This document shows positions 52,028 to 63,697 of a stretch of 64,000 bases of DNA, in pieces. Under the pieces are notes generated by a model that was not told the DNA's origin, searched no databases, and worked only from the letters and a program-made list of their open reading frames with translations. Source of the stretch: Luteitalea sp. TBR-22 (lineage in GTDB: Bacteria; Acidobacteriota; Vicinamibacteria; Vicinamibacterales; Vicinamibacteraceae). The DNA is taken from positions 2,812,501 through 2,876,500 of the forward strand of contig NZ_AP024452.1 in NCBI RefSeq assembly GCF_016865485.1. The letters are read 5' to 3'. The number at the start of each line of letters is the position of its first letter. Position 1 is the stretch's first letter. Position numbers and translations under genes: made by a program.

Positions 52028-52036
52028 GCCGGGGCA

Positions 52037-52042
52037 ATTGTA
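52037..52042 (-). promoter_or_regulatory. -10 TACAAT of the ppa-mscS operon
   Basis: Minus strand TACAAT, 9 nt, ATG; predicted leader of 2-3 nt. The region upstream where a -35 would lie merges into a heptamer repeat array. Confidence 0.5.
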
Positions 52043-52044
52043 CC

Positions 52045-52285
52045 GTTCCGGCCAGGGACAAGGGACGAGGACGCAAGACACGAGGGAGACAAGGGACAAG
52101 GGGAGAGGCACAGGGGACGAGGGACGAGGCTGGGTGTGCGGCAGCGGCCGGTCGGAACGGCGGAAACGCGAGCTTGGGACGCTCGTGCCGTGACCCCCGT
52201 GGCTGGTCCTCGGTCCCTTGTTCCTGTCCCTCCTGCCTTGTCTTCCTTGTGACTGCGTACCCGTCCCTCGTCCCTCGCCCGCCCG
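52045..52285. repeat. Inverted heptamer arrays (GGGACAA/GGGACGA type) in a divergent spacer
   Basis: About 52053-52130 runs GGGACAA, GGGACGA, then degenerate units to GGGACGA. About 52203-52278 holds the inverted counterpart (TCCCTTG, TCCCTCG units). The arms flank about 70 nt of unrelated DNA. They occupy most of the 330-bp spacer between divergent ppa and the RND adaptor; no gene is seen. Confidence 0.75.
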
Positions 52286-52357
52286 GTACCCTCCCTTATG
52301 CATGGCCCGACCGCGATAAGCGCCGGCGGCGTCGCTGTCGTACTCTAGGACGGTTAA

Positions 52358-53626
52358 ATGTCTCGCGTTGCCCACCACCTGTCCGCTGTCGTCGCGTCCT
52401 CCATCCGCCCGCGCCGCTCGCCGGCGCTGACGTCGCTCGTCCTGGCCGCCACGGCCGGGCTGGCCGCCTGCGGTGGCGGGCAGGGCAGCCCCGCCGCCAA
52501 GGGCGACGGGCGTGGCATCGCCCCCAAGGGCGCGCCGGTGCCGGTCAACGTCCGGCCGGCGCAGGAAGCCTCGCTCGAGCGGGCAGTCACGGTGAGCGGG
52601 ACCCTGGCGGCCGAGGATCAGGTTGCGTTGGGGTTCAAGGTGGCAGGGCGGATCGAGACCATTGCGGTCGACCTCGGCAGCCGCGTCCAGCGCGGCCAGA
52701 CCATCGCCCGGCTTGCTCCCGTCGACTTCCAGCTGCGCGTCGAGCAGGCCGAGGCGGCCCTGCAGCAGGCGCGCGCGCGCCTCGGACTCGATCCGAAGGG
52801 CGCCAGCGAGGAGGTCGACCCTGACCGGACCGCCGTCGTGCGGCAGGCCCGGGCCGTCCTGGACGAGGCGAAGCTGAACTACAGCCGCGTGAAGACGTTC
52901 GTCGACCGCGGCATCTCATCACGCGCCGAGCTCGACTCGGCCGACGCGGCGCTCAAGGTGGCCGACGGGCGCTACGAAGATGCCGTCGAGGAGGTCCGCA
53001 ATCGACAGGCGCTGCTGACCCAGCGCAAGACGGAGCTCGACCTGGCGCGCCAGCAGCTGAGCGACTCGACGCTCATCGCGCCCTTCGACGGCATCATCCG
53101 CGAGCGCACGGTGTCGCCGGGGCAGTACGTGAACGCCGGCGCCCCCATCGCCACGCTGGTCCGGATGCACCCGCTGCGCCTGCAGGCCGACGTGCCGGAG
53201 CGCGACGCCAGCAGCGTGAAGGTCGGCCAGGCCGTGAAGGTGCGGGTCGAAGGGGACGCCACCAGCTACGAGGGACGCGTGGTCCGCGTCAGCCCCGCCA
53301 TCGACGAGCAGAGCCGGTCGCTCCGTATCGAGGCCGAGGTGGGCAATCAGGCCGGCACGATTCGTCCTGGCTCGTTTGCCACCGCCGACATCGTCATTGC
53401 CTCGGCGTCGCCGGCCATTGTCGTCCCGGCCAGCGCCATCGTCTCCTTTGCCGGCGTGGAGAAGGTCCTGACCGTGGCGGACGGCAAGGTGGTCGAGCGT
53501 CGGATCGAGCTCGGCCGTCGCGAGGGCAAGGCCGTGGAGGTGTTGAAGGGCCTCACGGCTGGCGAACGCGTCATCGTCGAGCCGGGCAACCTGGTCGACG
53601 GCGAGGCCGTGAAGGTGAATCCATAG
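52358..53626 (+). CDS. RND efflux periplasmic adaptor (HlyD/AcrA family lipoprotein)
   Basis: This 422-residue protein has a signal with lipobox GLAACG. The first half of the lipoyl domain is VTVSGTLAAEDQVALGFKVA; a coiled-coil hairpin spans about 125-225 (QAEAALQQARARLGL to QRKTELDLARQQLSD), and the second lipoyl half is IAPFDGIIRERTVSPGQYV. Beta-barrel and membrane-proximal domains follow. It links the RND pump encoded 70 nt downstream to an outer-membrane channel, which is not encoded here. TACTCT (52341-52346) is a possible -10. Confidence 0.93.
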   Translation: MSRVAHHLSAVVASSIRPRRSPALTSLVLAATAGLAACGGGQGSPAAKGDGRGIAPKGAPVPVNVRPAQEASLERAVTVSGTLAAEDQVALGFKVAGRIETIAVDLGSRVQRGQTIARLAPVDFQLRVEQAEAALQQARARLGLDPKGASEEVDPDRTAVVRQARAVLDEAKLNYSRVKTFVDRGISSRAELDSADAALKVADGRYEDAVEEVRNRQALLTQRKTELDLARQQLSDSTLIAPFDGIIRERTVSPGQYVNAGAPIATLVRMHPLRLQADVPERDASSVKVGQAVKVRVEGDATSYEGRVVRVSPAIDEQSRSLRIEAEVGNQAGTIRPGSFATADIVIASASPAIVVPASAIVSFAGVEKVLTVADGKVVERRIELGRREGKAVEVLKGLTAGERVIVEPGNLVDGEAVKVNP

Positions 53627-53693
53627 CAACGCCGACCGCCGAACGCCGGACGTGGGCCCGAAGGCCGAGGGCCGCATGACGAAGGCCGAGTAA
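53627..53693. repeat. Heptamer array, second copy of the (GAACGCC)n-(GAAGGCC)n element
   Basis: Units CAACGCC, GACCGCC, GAACGCC, GGACGTG, GGCCC, GAAGGCC, GAGGGCC, GCATGAC, GAAGGCC. The order parallels that at 31781-31850, ending in the same run around GAATGAC/GCATGAC. It fills the spacer between the adaptor and pump genes and leaves no clear Shine-Dalgarno for the pump. Confidence 0.8.
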
Positions 53694-53696
53694 TCC

Positions 53697-56885
<3,189 letters not shown>

Positions 56886-56886
56886 G

Positions 56887-56975
56887 CATTTCAGGATTGC
56901 AGAATTTCAGAATGTCACCACCGCCGAAGCGTCTCGAAGGTTGGCGGTGGTCATGAAATTCTGAAATTCCTGAAC
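56887..56975. repeat. Inverted pair of 8-bp repeat arrays (CATTTCAG type)
   Basis: Left arm CATTTCAG, GATTGCAG, AATTTCAG, AATGTCAC (56887-56918) then CACCGCC; right arm starts GGCGGTGG (56943) and continues ATGAAATT, CTGAAATT, CCTGAAC. The arms pair around a loop of about 18 nt. It lies between the RND pump and the MFS gene, and the unit is 8 bp instead of 7. Confidence 0.75.
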
Positions 56976-56998
56976 TTGTGCAAGTATCCCGTCCACCC

Positions 56999-58234
56999 AT
57001 GGCTCAGCCCTCAGCCACGCGCGACAGCCAGCGCGCCATCACCCTGTCGGTGATGGTCGCGGCGCTCGGCTACTTCGTCGACATCTACGACCTGCTCCTG
57101 TTCAGCATCGTCCGCGTCCCCAGCCTGCGCAGCCTGGGCATCGAGGGCGACGAGCTGCTGCGGGCCGGGGAGCGGCTGCTCAACATGCAGATGACCGGCA
57201 TGTTGCTCGGCGGGCTGTTGTGGGGCGTGCTCGGGGACCGCAAGGGCCGCCTCAGCGTGCTGTTCGGGTCGATCTTCATGTACTCGGCGGCCAACATCGC
57301 CAACGCGTGGGTGCAGAGCGTCGAGGCGTACGCCTGGCTGCGGTTCATCGCCGGCATCGGCCTGGCCGGTGAACTGGGCGCCGGCATCACGCTGGTCAGC
57401 GAGATCATGCCGAAGGAGACCCGTGGCTACGGCACGACCATCGTCGCCGCGACGGGCATCCTGGGCGCCGTCTTCGCGGCGCTGGTCGGCGACATGTTCG
57501 ACTGGCGCGTCTCCTACATCGTCGGCGGCGTGATGGGCTTCGCGTTGCTGGCGCTGCGCATCGGCGTGTACGAGTCGGGCATGTTCGAGGCCGTCAAGCA
57601 GATCGGCAGCAGCCGGGGCAACGTGCTGCAGCTGTTCAACCGGTGGGATCGAGCCCGCAAGTACTTCGCGGTGATCCTGATCGGCGTGCCGATCTGGTAC
57701 GTGATCGGCATCCTCATCACCTTCTCGCCGGAACTGGGCAAGGCGCTCGGCATGACCGAAGTCCCCGCGGCGGGGCGGGCGGTGATGTTCGCCTATCTCG
57801 GGTTGGCGGGCGGCGACTTCGCGAGCGGGTTCTTCTCGCAGTTCATCGGCAGTCGTCGCCGCGTGGTGCTGCTCTTCCAGCTGCTGACGACGGTGTTTGT
57901 CGCCACCTACTTCTTCCTCGCGCCCTTCACGTTGACCGGCTTCTACGCGCTGTGCGTCGCGCTCGGGTTCAGCGTCGGCTACTGGGCGGTGTTCGTCACG
58001 GTCGCCTCGGAACAGTTCGGCACGAACATCCGGGCGACGGCCACGACCACGGTGCCCAACGTGGTGCGCGGATCGGTGGTGCTCCTGACCTCGTCGGTGG
58101 CGTGGCTGCGCCCGCAGGTCGGCGTCGTGCGCAGCGCCATCATCGTCGGCATGGTGGCGCTGGCCATCAGCTACGTCGCCCTGTGGGGCCTCGAGGAGAC
58201 CTTCGGGAAGGACCTCGATTACGTGGAGGAGTAG
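56999..58234 (+). CDS. MFS transporter
   Basis: This 411-residue protein has twelve hydrophobic helices. GLLWGVLGDRKGRLSVLFGS (about 77-96) is the MFS motif A between helices 2 and 3, and WLRFIAGIGLAGELGAG matches the sugar/organic-acid porter group. FVDIYDLLLFSIV in helix 1 carries acidic residues typical of aromatic-acid or sialate-type proton symporters. Substrate unknown. TATCCC (56985-56990) may be the -10, after an inverted repeat that could end the RND transcript. Confidence 0.88.
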   Translation: MAQPSATRDSQRAITLSVMVAALGYFVDIYDLLLFSIVRVPSLRSLGIEGDELLRAGERLLNMQMTGMLLGGLLWGVLGDRKGRLSVLFGSIFMYSAANIANAWVQSVEAYAWLRFIAGIGLAGELGAGITLVSEIMPKETRGYGTTIVAATGILGAVFAALVGDMFDWRVSYIVGGVMGFALLALRIGVYESGMFEAVKQIGSSRGNVLQLFNRWDRARKYFAVILIGVPIWYVIGILITFSPELGKALGMTEVPAAGRAVMFAYLGLAGGDFASGFFSQFIGSRRRVVLLFQLLTTVFVATYFFLAPFTLTGFYALCVALGFSVGYWAVFVTVASEQFGTNIRATATTTVPNVVRGSVVLLTSSVAWLRPQVGVVRSAIIVGMVALAISYVALWGLEETFGKDLDYVEE

Positions 58235-58281
58235 AGGGCGGGGAAACCGCGGGCGCGCCGGGAGCGTCCTTCCGGAATGGC

Positions 58282-58824
58282 ATGACCACCGACGTGTTGC
58301 CAGCCACCATCGATCTCCATCGTCCCCTGAAGCGGGCCACCTTCGAACTGTCCACCACGGCGTGGCTGCCGCAGTCGGTGGACGAGGTCTTCCCGTTCTT
58401 CGGCGACGCCCACAACCTGGACATCCTGACGCCGCCCTGGCTCCGCTTCGCGATCCTCACCCCGAAGCCGATTCCGATGCACGCAGGTACGTTGATCGAC
58501 TACCGCATCAGCCTGCGCGGCCTCCCGATGCGTTGGCGCACCCGCATCAGCCTCTGGGAACCGAACCGTCGCTTCGTGGACGAGCAGTTGCGCGGGCCGT
58601 ACCTCGAGTGGATCCACACCCACACCTTCGAGCCGCTCGACGGGGGCACGTTGATGAAGGACACGGTGCGGTATCGGGTGCCAGGGGGCGGACTGGTCAA
58701 CCGCTTCTTCGTGCAGCACGACGTGGAGCGGATCTTCCGCTATCGCCTCGAGGCGCTCCGCAGGCACTTCGGCTGCGGCCCGAGCCCGCACGACCGCGAC
58801 GTGGCCGTGCGGCGGCTGCGGTGA
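58282..58824 (+). CDS. SRPBCC (START-like) ligand-binding protein
   Basis: This 180-residue protein shows the START/polyketide-cyclase outline: VDEVFPFFGDAHNLDILTPP near residue 35, IDYRISLRGLPMRWRTRISL, RFVDEQLRGPYLEWIHTHTF and a C-terminal helix (VERIFRYRLEALRRHF). Related single-domain proteins accompany sugar-nucleotide epimerases or act alone on hydrophobic ligands. Function unknown. It is 47 nt after the MFS gene, possibly co-transcribed. Confidence 0.8.
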   Translation: MTTDVLPATIDLHRPLKRATFELSTTAWLPQSVDEVFPFFGDAHNLDILTPPWLRFAILTPKPIPMHAGTLIDYRISLRGLPMRWRTRISLWEPNRRFVDEQLRGPYLEWIHTHTFEPLDGGTLMKDTVRYRVPGGGLVNRFFVQHDVERIFRYRLEALRRHFGCGPSPHDRDVAVRRLR

Positions 58825-58833
58825 TTGTGGCGA

Positions 58834-58940
58834 TGTGAAATTTGAAACTTGAAATTCGACGGCGGCCTGGCCTTCGGCCGCCTTGGCGCCAGGCGCAGCC
58901 GGCGCGCGAGAATTGCAAATCTCAGATTTCGAATTACTGA
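58834..58940. repeat. Inverted pair of AT-rich heptamer arrays between convergent genes
   Basis: Left arm TGAAATT, TGAAACT, TGAAATT (58836-58856); right arm AATTGCA, AATCTCA, GATTTCG, AATTACT (58911-58938). They are inverted around a GC-rich core with its own GGCGGCC and GGCCGCC inverted repeats. The right arm enters the end of the ATP-grasp gene. Confidence 0.78.
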
Positions 58941-60133
58941 GGCCGCTCCATCGGGGGAAGGACCGCCAGGAAGTCCTGCTCGAATCGCCGCGCATACTCG
59001 CCCAGCAGGTGCTGCACGCGATCGTAGTCGGGCGATCCGACGATGAGCGCGACGTGATGGCGCTTGGCGGGGCGCAGCACGATCTCCGGATCGGTGTACG
59101 CGCCCGTGTCGGGCCACTCCTGGCGGGCGAGGGCGAGCACGACCCCCGCGTAGTCGCCCCGCTGCGGCGGCAGCGCATACGGCTCCTCGCCCCTGGCGAT
59201 TTCCAGGTTCGCCCACTCGCGCCAGACGTTGACGCCGGTGGCTGCCTCGAGCGAGTCGGCGATGAACGCGCCGCCGACGCGCCCGGCCACTTCGAGGAAG
59301 TAGAACTCGCCGTCGGCCGAGCGGATGAACTCGGCGTGCGTGGCGCCGCGCTTGAAGCCCAGCGTCGTCAGCAGCGCCCGGTTCATCTCCAGCAGCGCCC
59401 GCTCCTCGTCCGAGCCGCGACGCACGGTGTTGGTGAGGAAGACGCCGCCCGAGTGGGCCACTTCCATCGGTGGTCGCCAGTACCGGTTGACCCCGGCGAA
59501 GATCACCTCGCCGCCCTCCACGAGGGAGTCGACGTGGAACACGTCCCCGGGGACGAACTTCTCGAGCAGGTAGTGCGTGGATCGCTCGGTCACCACCGGA
59601 CGCGCGTCGAGGGCGTCGATGGCGCGCCAGACCAGCTCGGGGTCGTGCAGCTTCTGGATGCCGACCGCCGACACGTCCGACCGGGGCTTGAGCACCCAGG
59701 GGCCAGGCACCGCCTGCATGTACCCGCGGATCTCGTCGTAGTTGAGCACGTGGACGAAGTCGGGCACGCGGATGCCGGCCTCGAAGGCCTTGACGCGCAT
59801 GGCCAGCTTGTCGCGGAACAGGCGCGCCGTGGTGGTGCCCATGCCCGGGATGCGCAGGTGCTCGCGGATCATCGCCGCGTGCATGACGTCGTACTCCTCG
59901 AGGGCGACGATGCGGTCCACGCGGTTGTGACGGGCGAACTCCGAGACGACCTCCACGAAGACGTCCGCGCCGGCCGCATTGGGCACCGTGAGCGTCTCGT
60001 CGATGCTGTCGCGCGCCCAGTCCTCGTCCCGGAGCTTCTCCTTGATCACCAGCACGACGCGGCAGCCGCGGCGCCGCAGCTGGCGCAGGAACTCGTTGCC
60101 CTTGAAGTAGCTCGCAAGACAGACGACGGTCAT
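58934..60133 (-). CDS. ATP-grasp domain ligase, substrate unknown
   Basis: This 399-residue protein has a pre-ATP-grasp domain (MTVVCLASYFKGNEFLRQLR), then the ATP-grasp core: KAFEAGIRVPDF, PGPWVLKPRSDVSAVGIQKL (ATP-binding Lys), YLLEKFVPGDVFHVDSLVEG, THAEFIRSADGEFYFLEVAG (metal-binding Glu) and RVGGAFIADSLE. The family forms amide or peptide-like bonds between a carboxylate and an amine. No biosynthetic partner genes are adjacent, so the product cannot be guessed. The ~185-bp spacer upstream contains an AT-richer patch but no clear promoter. Confidence 0.87.
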   Translation of the reverse strand: MTVVCLASYFKGNEFLRQLRRRGCRVVLVIKEKLRDEDWARDSIDETLTVPNAAGADVFVEVVSEFARHNRVDRIVALEEYDVMHAAMIREHLRIPGMGTTTARLFRDKLAMRVKAFEAGIRVPDFVHVLNYDEIRGYMQAVPGPWVLKPRSDVSAVGIQKLHDPELVWRAIDALDARPVVTERSTHYLLEKFVPGDVFHVDSLVEGGEVIFAGVNRYWRPPMEVAHSGGVFLTNTVRRGSDEERALLEMNRALLTTLGFKRGATHAEFIRSADGEFYFLEVAGRVGGAFIADSLEAATGVNVWREWANLEIARGEEPYALPPQRGDYAGVVLALARQEWPDTGAYTDPEIVLRPAKRHHVALIVGSPDYDRVQHLLGEYARRFEQDFLAVLPPMERPQ

Positions 60134-60318
60134 CGACGCACCATGGGAGTGTTCAGGACGGCAGGGACGCAGGGCACCGACGCGACGCGCGGGGAGCGAG
60201 GGTGGGGGGCGACGGAGACCGCCGGGCGTCCTGCCAGGACCAATCCTTCACAATCTGAACGAATTCGCCGGAACCTGCAATCGCAAATTGACGCAATGGC
60301 GTCGCTGCCGTTCCGGTC

Positions 60319-60711
60319 TCACTCCAGGATCTTGGCGCGCAGCGCCGCGTCGGGCAGTTCGCAGGCGGGCAGCATCCCGGAGATCCGGTGCCGGATGGCG
60401 GCCACCACGCGGTAGGCCGCATCCCGCAACGGCCTCGGCACCAGCAGGAGGACACCGGCGGCCGACCACGGGCGGCCCAACTGGACGGCGATGCGGAGGA
60501 CGGCGTCGGACCGCAGCCAGGTCCCTTCCTCGTCCAGCAGGACCATCGAATTGGGGGCCAGGCCGACGCCCGCCTCGGCCAGCAGGCGGGTCCCCGCGGC
60601 GGCCTGTCGCGCCGCGAAGCGGAAGCGGTCGCGCCGGTCGTGACGATGGATGAAGCGCACGGAGCGCTGGCAGAACAGGCAGTCGCCGTCGAACACCACG
60701 GTGGCGGGCAC
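60319..60711 (-). CDS. DCC family thiol-disulfide oxidoreductase-like protein (DUF393, YuxK type)
   Basis: This 130-residue protein opens with the DCC signature VVFDGDCLFCQRSVRFI (Asp and paired Cys) and continues with a thioredoxin-like pattern (LLDEEGTWLRSDAVLRIAVQ). The biochemical role of DCC proteins is poorly defined. It starts at GTG with GGAGG 6 nt upstream, 23 nt after the truA stop, so it is the third gene of the DUF5924-truA-DCC operon. Confidence 0.85.
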   Translation of the reverse strand: MPATVVFDGDCLFCQRSVRFIHRHDRRDRFRFAARQAAAGTRLLAEAGVGLAPNSMVLLDEEGTWLRSDAVLRIAVQLGRPWSAAGVLLLVPRPLRDAAYRVVAAIRHRISGMLPACELPDAALRAKILE

Positions 60712-60734
60712 GCGCAACCTCCAGAGGTGAGACG

Positions 60735-61517
60735 TCAGCCGATGCGCATCGGCCCCCGCGGCCGGTCGTCGAACGTCTCGCCCGGGTAGAGCACCTGCTC
60801 GAGGAAGAGCCCGGCGGCCGGCGCGGTCAGGCGCGCCACCTCGGCCCCGTCGCCGCGCAGCAACCGGGTCACGTCGGCCTCGCGCAACTCGCCCGTGCCC
60901 ACTCGCACGAGCACGCCCACCATGCGCCGCACCATCCGCCAGAGGAAGTGCGAGCCGGTCACCCTGATCAGGACCAGCGCGTCGTCTTCGACGATCTCCA
61001 CCGCATCGACCTGCACGATGGTGCTCTTCTCGTCGGCGTCGTCGTCGGTGAACGCCTCGTAGTCGAGCCGACCCACCAGTCGCGCCGCGCCACGCCGCAT
61101 GGCCTCGACGTCGAGCGGGTCGCGCACCCACCACACGAAGGGCTTGGCGAACGCCGTGCGCCGCCGGCTCACCTGGTACACGTAGCGGCGCGCCACGGCA
61201 TCGTGCCTGGCGTGGAAGCGGTGCGGCACCGTGCGCAGGTCGCGCACGCAGATGTCGGAGGGCAGCGCCTCGTTGAGGCGTGCCAGCAGCGTCGCAGGTG
61301 GCAGGGTGGTGGCGACGTCGAGGTGCGCCACCTGACCCAATGCATGCACGCCGGCGTCGGTGCGACCCGCGCCGTAGACCTCGACCCGGTCCCGGCGGCC
61401 GGTGACCTTCTGGACGGCCTCGAGCAGGTCGCCCTGCACGGTGCGGGCGTTGCGCTGCACCTGCCAGCCGGAATACCGGGTGCCGTTGTACTCGACGAGG
61501 AGGCGAAAGCGGGGCAC
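60735..61517 (-). CDS. truA: tRNA pseudouridine synthase A
   Basis: This 260-residue enzyme modifies uridines 38-40 of tRNA. The catalytic Asp is in [17 protein letters not shown] (about 52-68), with [20 protein letters not shown] at the N-terminus and THFLWRMVR-type [14 protein letters not shown] near the end. GTG 61517 begins 2 nt after the stop of the DUF5924/DUF2914 gene, indicating translational coupling. Confidence 0.96.
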   Translation of the reverse strand: MPRFRLLVEYNGTRYSGWQVQRNARTVQGDLLEAVQKVTGRRDRVEVYGAGRTDAGVHALGQVAHLDVATTLPPATLLARLNEALPSDICVRDLRTVPHRFHARHDAVARRYVYQVSRRRTAFAKPFVWWVRDPLDVEAMRRGAARLVGRLDYEAFTDDDADEKSTIVQVDAVEIVEDDALVLIRVTGSHFLWRMVRRMVGVLVRVGTGELREADVTRLLRGDGAEVARLTAPAAGLFLEQVLYPGETFDDRPRGPMRIG

Positions 61518-61519
61518 GG

Positions 61520-62605
61520 CTACTGCCCCGGCCCGATGGTCGGGGCAGCGGGCAGCGAGGCCCGGCCGATGAGCTGGCCGCCTTCGGTCTCGACGTCGAC
61601 GTGCAGCGCCTTGCCGGCCAGGTCTGGCGACAGCGACAGCGGCGTCCAGAGTCGGTAGCCTTCCTTGCGGCCGCCATCGACGTCGTACCACCGCGAACGC
61701 TTGATCGCCTGGTCCCCCAGGTACCACACGTGCCGCACCCGATCGTGCAGCCCGCTCGGCGCGTGGATCGCCGTCACCACGTACACCTGGCCACGCGGGT
61801 CGCTGGGCGTCGCGGCGATCACCTTGCGGATCTGCGGCCCGTTGCGCATGTCCACCTGCGTGCCGAACGCTGCCGCCTGGATCCGCAGCGGCGCCGGCGG
61901 GATGAACGGCCGGCCGTACTCGACGATGAGGAACAGGCCGAGCACGATGAGCCCGCCGGCGAACCACGTGCGCTGCCAGTCGATCCGCTTCTCGCTCATG
62001 ATCAGCGTGGTCGCGCCGAGGGCCGCGATCCCGGCCGCCATCCACAGCGCCTGCGCCGACCGGATCTGCCAGAGGATCGGCAGCGCCGCCGCCGCGCCGG
62101 CGAACACCGAGAAGGCGAAGAACAGGGCGGTCAGCACGCGCCGCATCGCGACGTGCCGGTCGTAGACCAGGTCCATCGTGGAGAGCAGTGCCGCGGTGGC
62201 CAGCAGCACGACGAACAGCACGTTGCGGCTGCCCGTCGTCGTGCTCAGCCAGTACACGGGCAGGATGAAGAACAGCAGCTGCTGGTAGAAGTTCTTGTTC
62301 AAGTAGTTGATGACCAGTTGCGCGCGCAGCCGCCACGTGCGCGACAACCCGCCGCCCCGCACGATGAAGGGCAGCGCCATGCTGGTCACCCAGATGAACC
62401 CCACGTGGATCACCGCGATGCGCAGGTACGCGACGTTGCGCGAGCCGAGCCACATCACGCCGATGCCGAAGGCGAGCGCCCAGAGGCTGTGGAGCCACCA
62501 GAGCTGCGTCTCGTGGGCCTCGAGCCAACCGGTCGCGCCTTCCCAGGCCGCGCGCGGCAACCAGCGCAGGGCGGGGCGCTCACGGGGTTCGTCGAGGACC
62601 TCCAC
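61520..62605 (-). CDS. DUF5924/DUF2914 membrane protein
   Basis: This 361-residue protein has six to seven hydrophobic helices in the first 240 residues and a soluble C-terminal domain (about 265-350) matching DUF2914: [20 protein letters not shown] and [20 protein letters not shown]. Function unknown. It starts at GTG, exactly 6 nt after TAGAAT, with no Shine-Dalgarno, and is the first gene of an operon with truA and a DCC protein. Confidence 0.85.
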   Translation of the reverse strand: MEVLDEPRERPALRWLPRAAWEGATGWLEAHETQLWWLHSLWALAFGIGVMWLGSRNVAYLRIAVIHVGFIWVTSMALPFIVRGGGLSRTWRLRAQLVINYLNKNFYQQLLFFILPVYWLSTTTGSRNVLFVVLLATAALLSTMDLVYDRHVAMRRVLTALFFAFSVFAGAAAALPILWQIRSAQALWMAAGIAALGATTLIMSEKRIDWQRTWFAGGLIVLGLFLIVEYGRPFIPPAPLRIQAAAFGTQVDMRNGPQIRKVIAATPSDPRGQVYVVTAIHAPSGLHDRVRHVWYLGDQAIKRSRWYDVDGGRKEGYRLWTPLSLSPDLAGKALHVDVETEGGQLIGRASLPAAPTIGPGQ

Positions 62606-62617
62606 TCCCCAATTCTA
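62606..62617 (-). promoter_or_regulatory. Leaderless promoter of the DUF5924-truA-DCC operon
   Basis: Minus strand: TAGAAT (62617-62612), TGGGGA, GTG. TAGAAT has one mismatch to TATAAT; the 6-nt gap places the expected transcript start on the GTG. Confidence 0.6.
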
Positions 62618-63586
62618 CGGGACGCGTCCCCCTTGCTGCCGGGCCTGCTTGCGCAGGCGATCGATCAGGTCGCGCAGGTCGTCGGGCAGCGGCGCCGTCA
62701 GTTCGACCTGCGCGCCGGTGACCGGATGCGCGAAGGCCAGGCGTTGCGCGTGCAACGCCTGCCTCGGGAACCGCACGCCGTGGCCCGGCGCTCCCTCGCG
62801 TGGACGGTAGCGGCGATCGCCGACCAGGGAGTGGCCCCGCAAGTGCGCCTGTGCCCGAATCTGGCCTTGCCGGCCCGTGTGCAAGGTGATCTCGAGGAGC
62901 GTCGTCTCGGCAAACCGACTCACCACGCGATAGGCGCACGACGCGTCGCGTGCCTCGGGATCGCCCTCGCGCGCCGGTCGCTGCACGAAGGCCTCCTCGT
63001 CCCAGCTCAGCCGATCTTCCCAGATGCCCTCGGCGGGCGACGGGTGGCCGTTGACCAGCGCCAGGTAGATGCGGGTCGGCGTGCGGCGTGCGAACTGGTG
63101 CACGAGGGTCATCCGCGCCCGTTCCGTGAGGGCGAAGAGCACGAGCCCCGAGGTGTCCTTGTCGATCCGGTGCACGACCAGCGGCGCCCGGGTGCGGTGC
63201 GAGCGGTATCGGTCGTGGAGCAGTGCCAAGACGGATGGCGTGGCGCTCTCGCCGTCGAGCGGCACGGTGAGCAGGCCGGCAGGCTTGTTGACCACGACCA
63301 GCGACTCGTCCTCGTGCAGGATGTCGAGCCCGTCACGTGCGGCAGGCCGTGGGGCCTTCGCCGCCGAGCCCGGACGGTCCATCCAGAGGCGAATACGGTC
63401 GCCGACGGCCAGTTCCCTCGACGCTGCCGGCAGGCCGACCTCCTCGTCGTTGACGAAGACGCGGCCGCGCGCCAGCGCGTCGGCGGCGCGGCTGCGAGAC
63501 GCGGCACGGCCCGGGACCGCCAGGAACTTGTCGAGGCGCTGCCCGGCATCGGCGTCCTGGACCTCCCAGGTCTGGTCACTCTTCAC
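62615..63586 (-). CDS. RluA family 23S rRNA/tRNA pseudouridine synthase
   Basis: This 323-residue protein has an N-terminal S4 domain (QRLDKFLAV through [11 protein letters not shown]) and a RluA catalytic domain with nucleophile Asp in [16 protein letters not shown] (about 134-149). [20 protein letters not shown] and [13 protein letters not shown] complete it. It is RluC/RluD-like; the target position cannot be assigned. Start GTG 63586 lies 6 nt after TACGCT. Its 3' end overlaps the promoter of the next operon, since they run in the same direction. Confidence 0.92.
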   Translation of the reverse strand: MKSDQTWEVQDADAGQRLDKFLAVPGRAASRSRAADALARGRVFVNDEEVGLPAASRELAVGDRIRLWMDRPGSAAKAPRPAARDGLDILHEDESLVVVNKPAGLLTVPLDGESATPSVLALLHDRYRSHRTRAPLVVHRIDKDTSGLVLFALTERARMTLVHQFARRTPTRIYLALVNGHPSPAEGIWEDRLSWDEEAFVQRPAREGDPEARDASCAYRVVSRFAETTLLEITLHTGRQGQIRAQAHLRGHSLVGDRRYRPREGAPGHGVRFPRQALHAQRLAFAHPVTGAQVELTAPLPDDLRDLIDRLRKQARQQGGRVP

Positions 63587-63598
63587 TCGACAAGCGTA
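63587..63598 (-). promoter_or_regulatory. Leaderless promoter of the RluA-family gene
   Basis: Minus strand: TACGCT (63598-63593), TGTCGA, GTG. Same 6-nt spacing as at eight other genes in the window. Confidence 0.45.
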
Positions 63599-63680
63599 CC
63601 GCTTCGGCGTCGTCGGGCGTCGGTGCATGGCCCTGTGGGGCAGGGGCGGCGCATGGTCGGGTCGGGGCCGCGCCTCGTGC

Positions 63681-63686
63681 TACCCT
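63681..63686 (+). promoter_or_regulatory. -10-like TACCCT before the ROK kinase
   Basis: TACCCT lies 11 nt before the ATG at 63698, predicting a leader of about 5 nt. The 111-bp divergent spacer holds no other recognisable signal. Confidence 0.35.
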
Positions 63687-63697
63687 GCCGGCCGGCC

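Noticed and set aside
63626-63645. GGCCCTGTGGGGCAGG as a third copy of the promoter palindrome
   Set aside because: The central spacing is one base longer and no TGCCCCTCGTTCG block follows.
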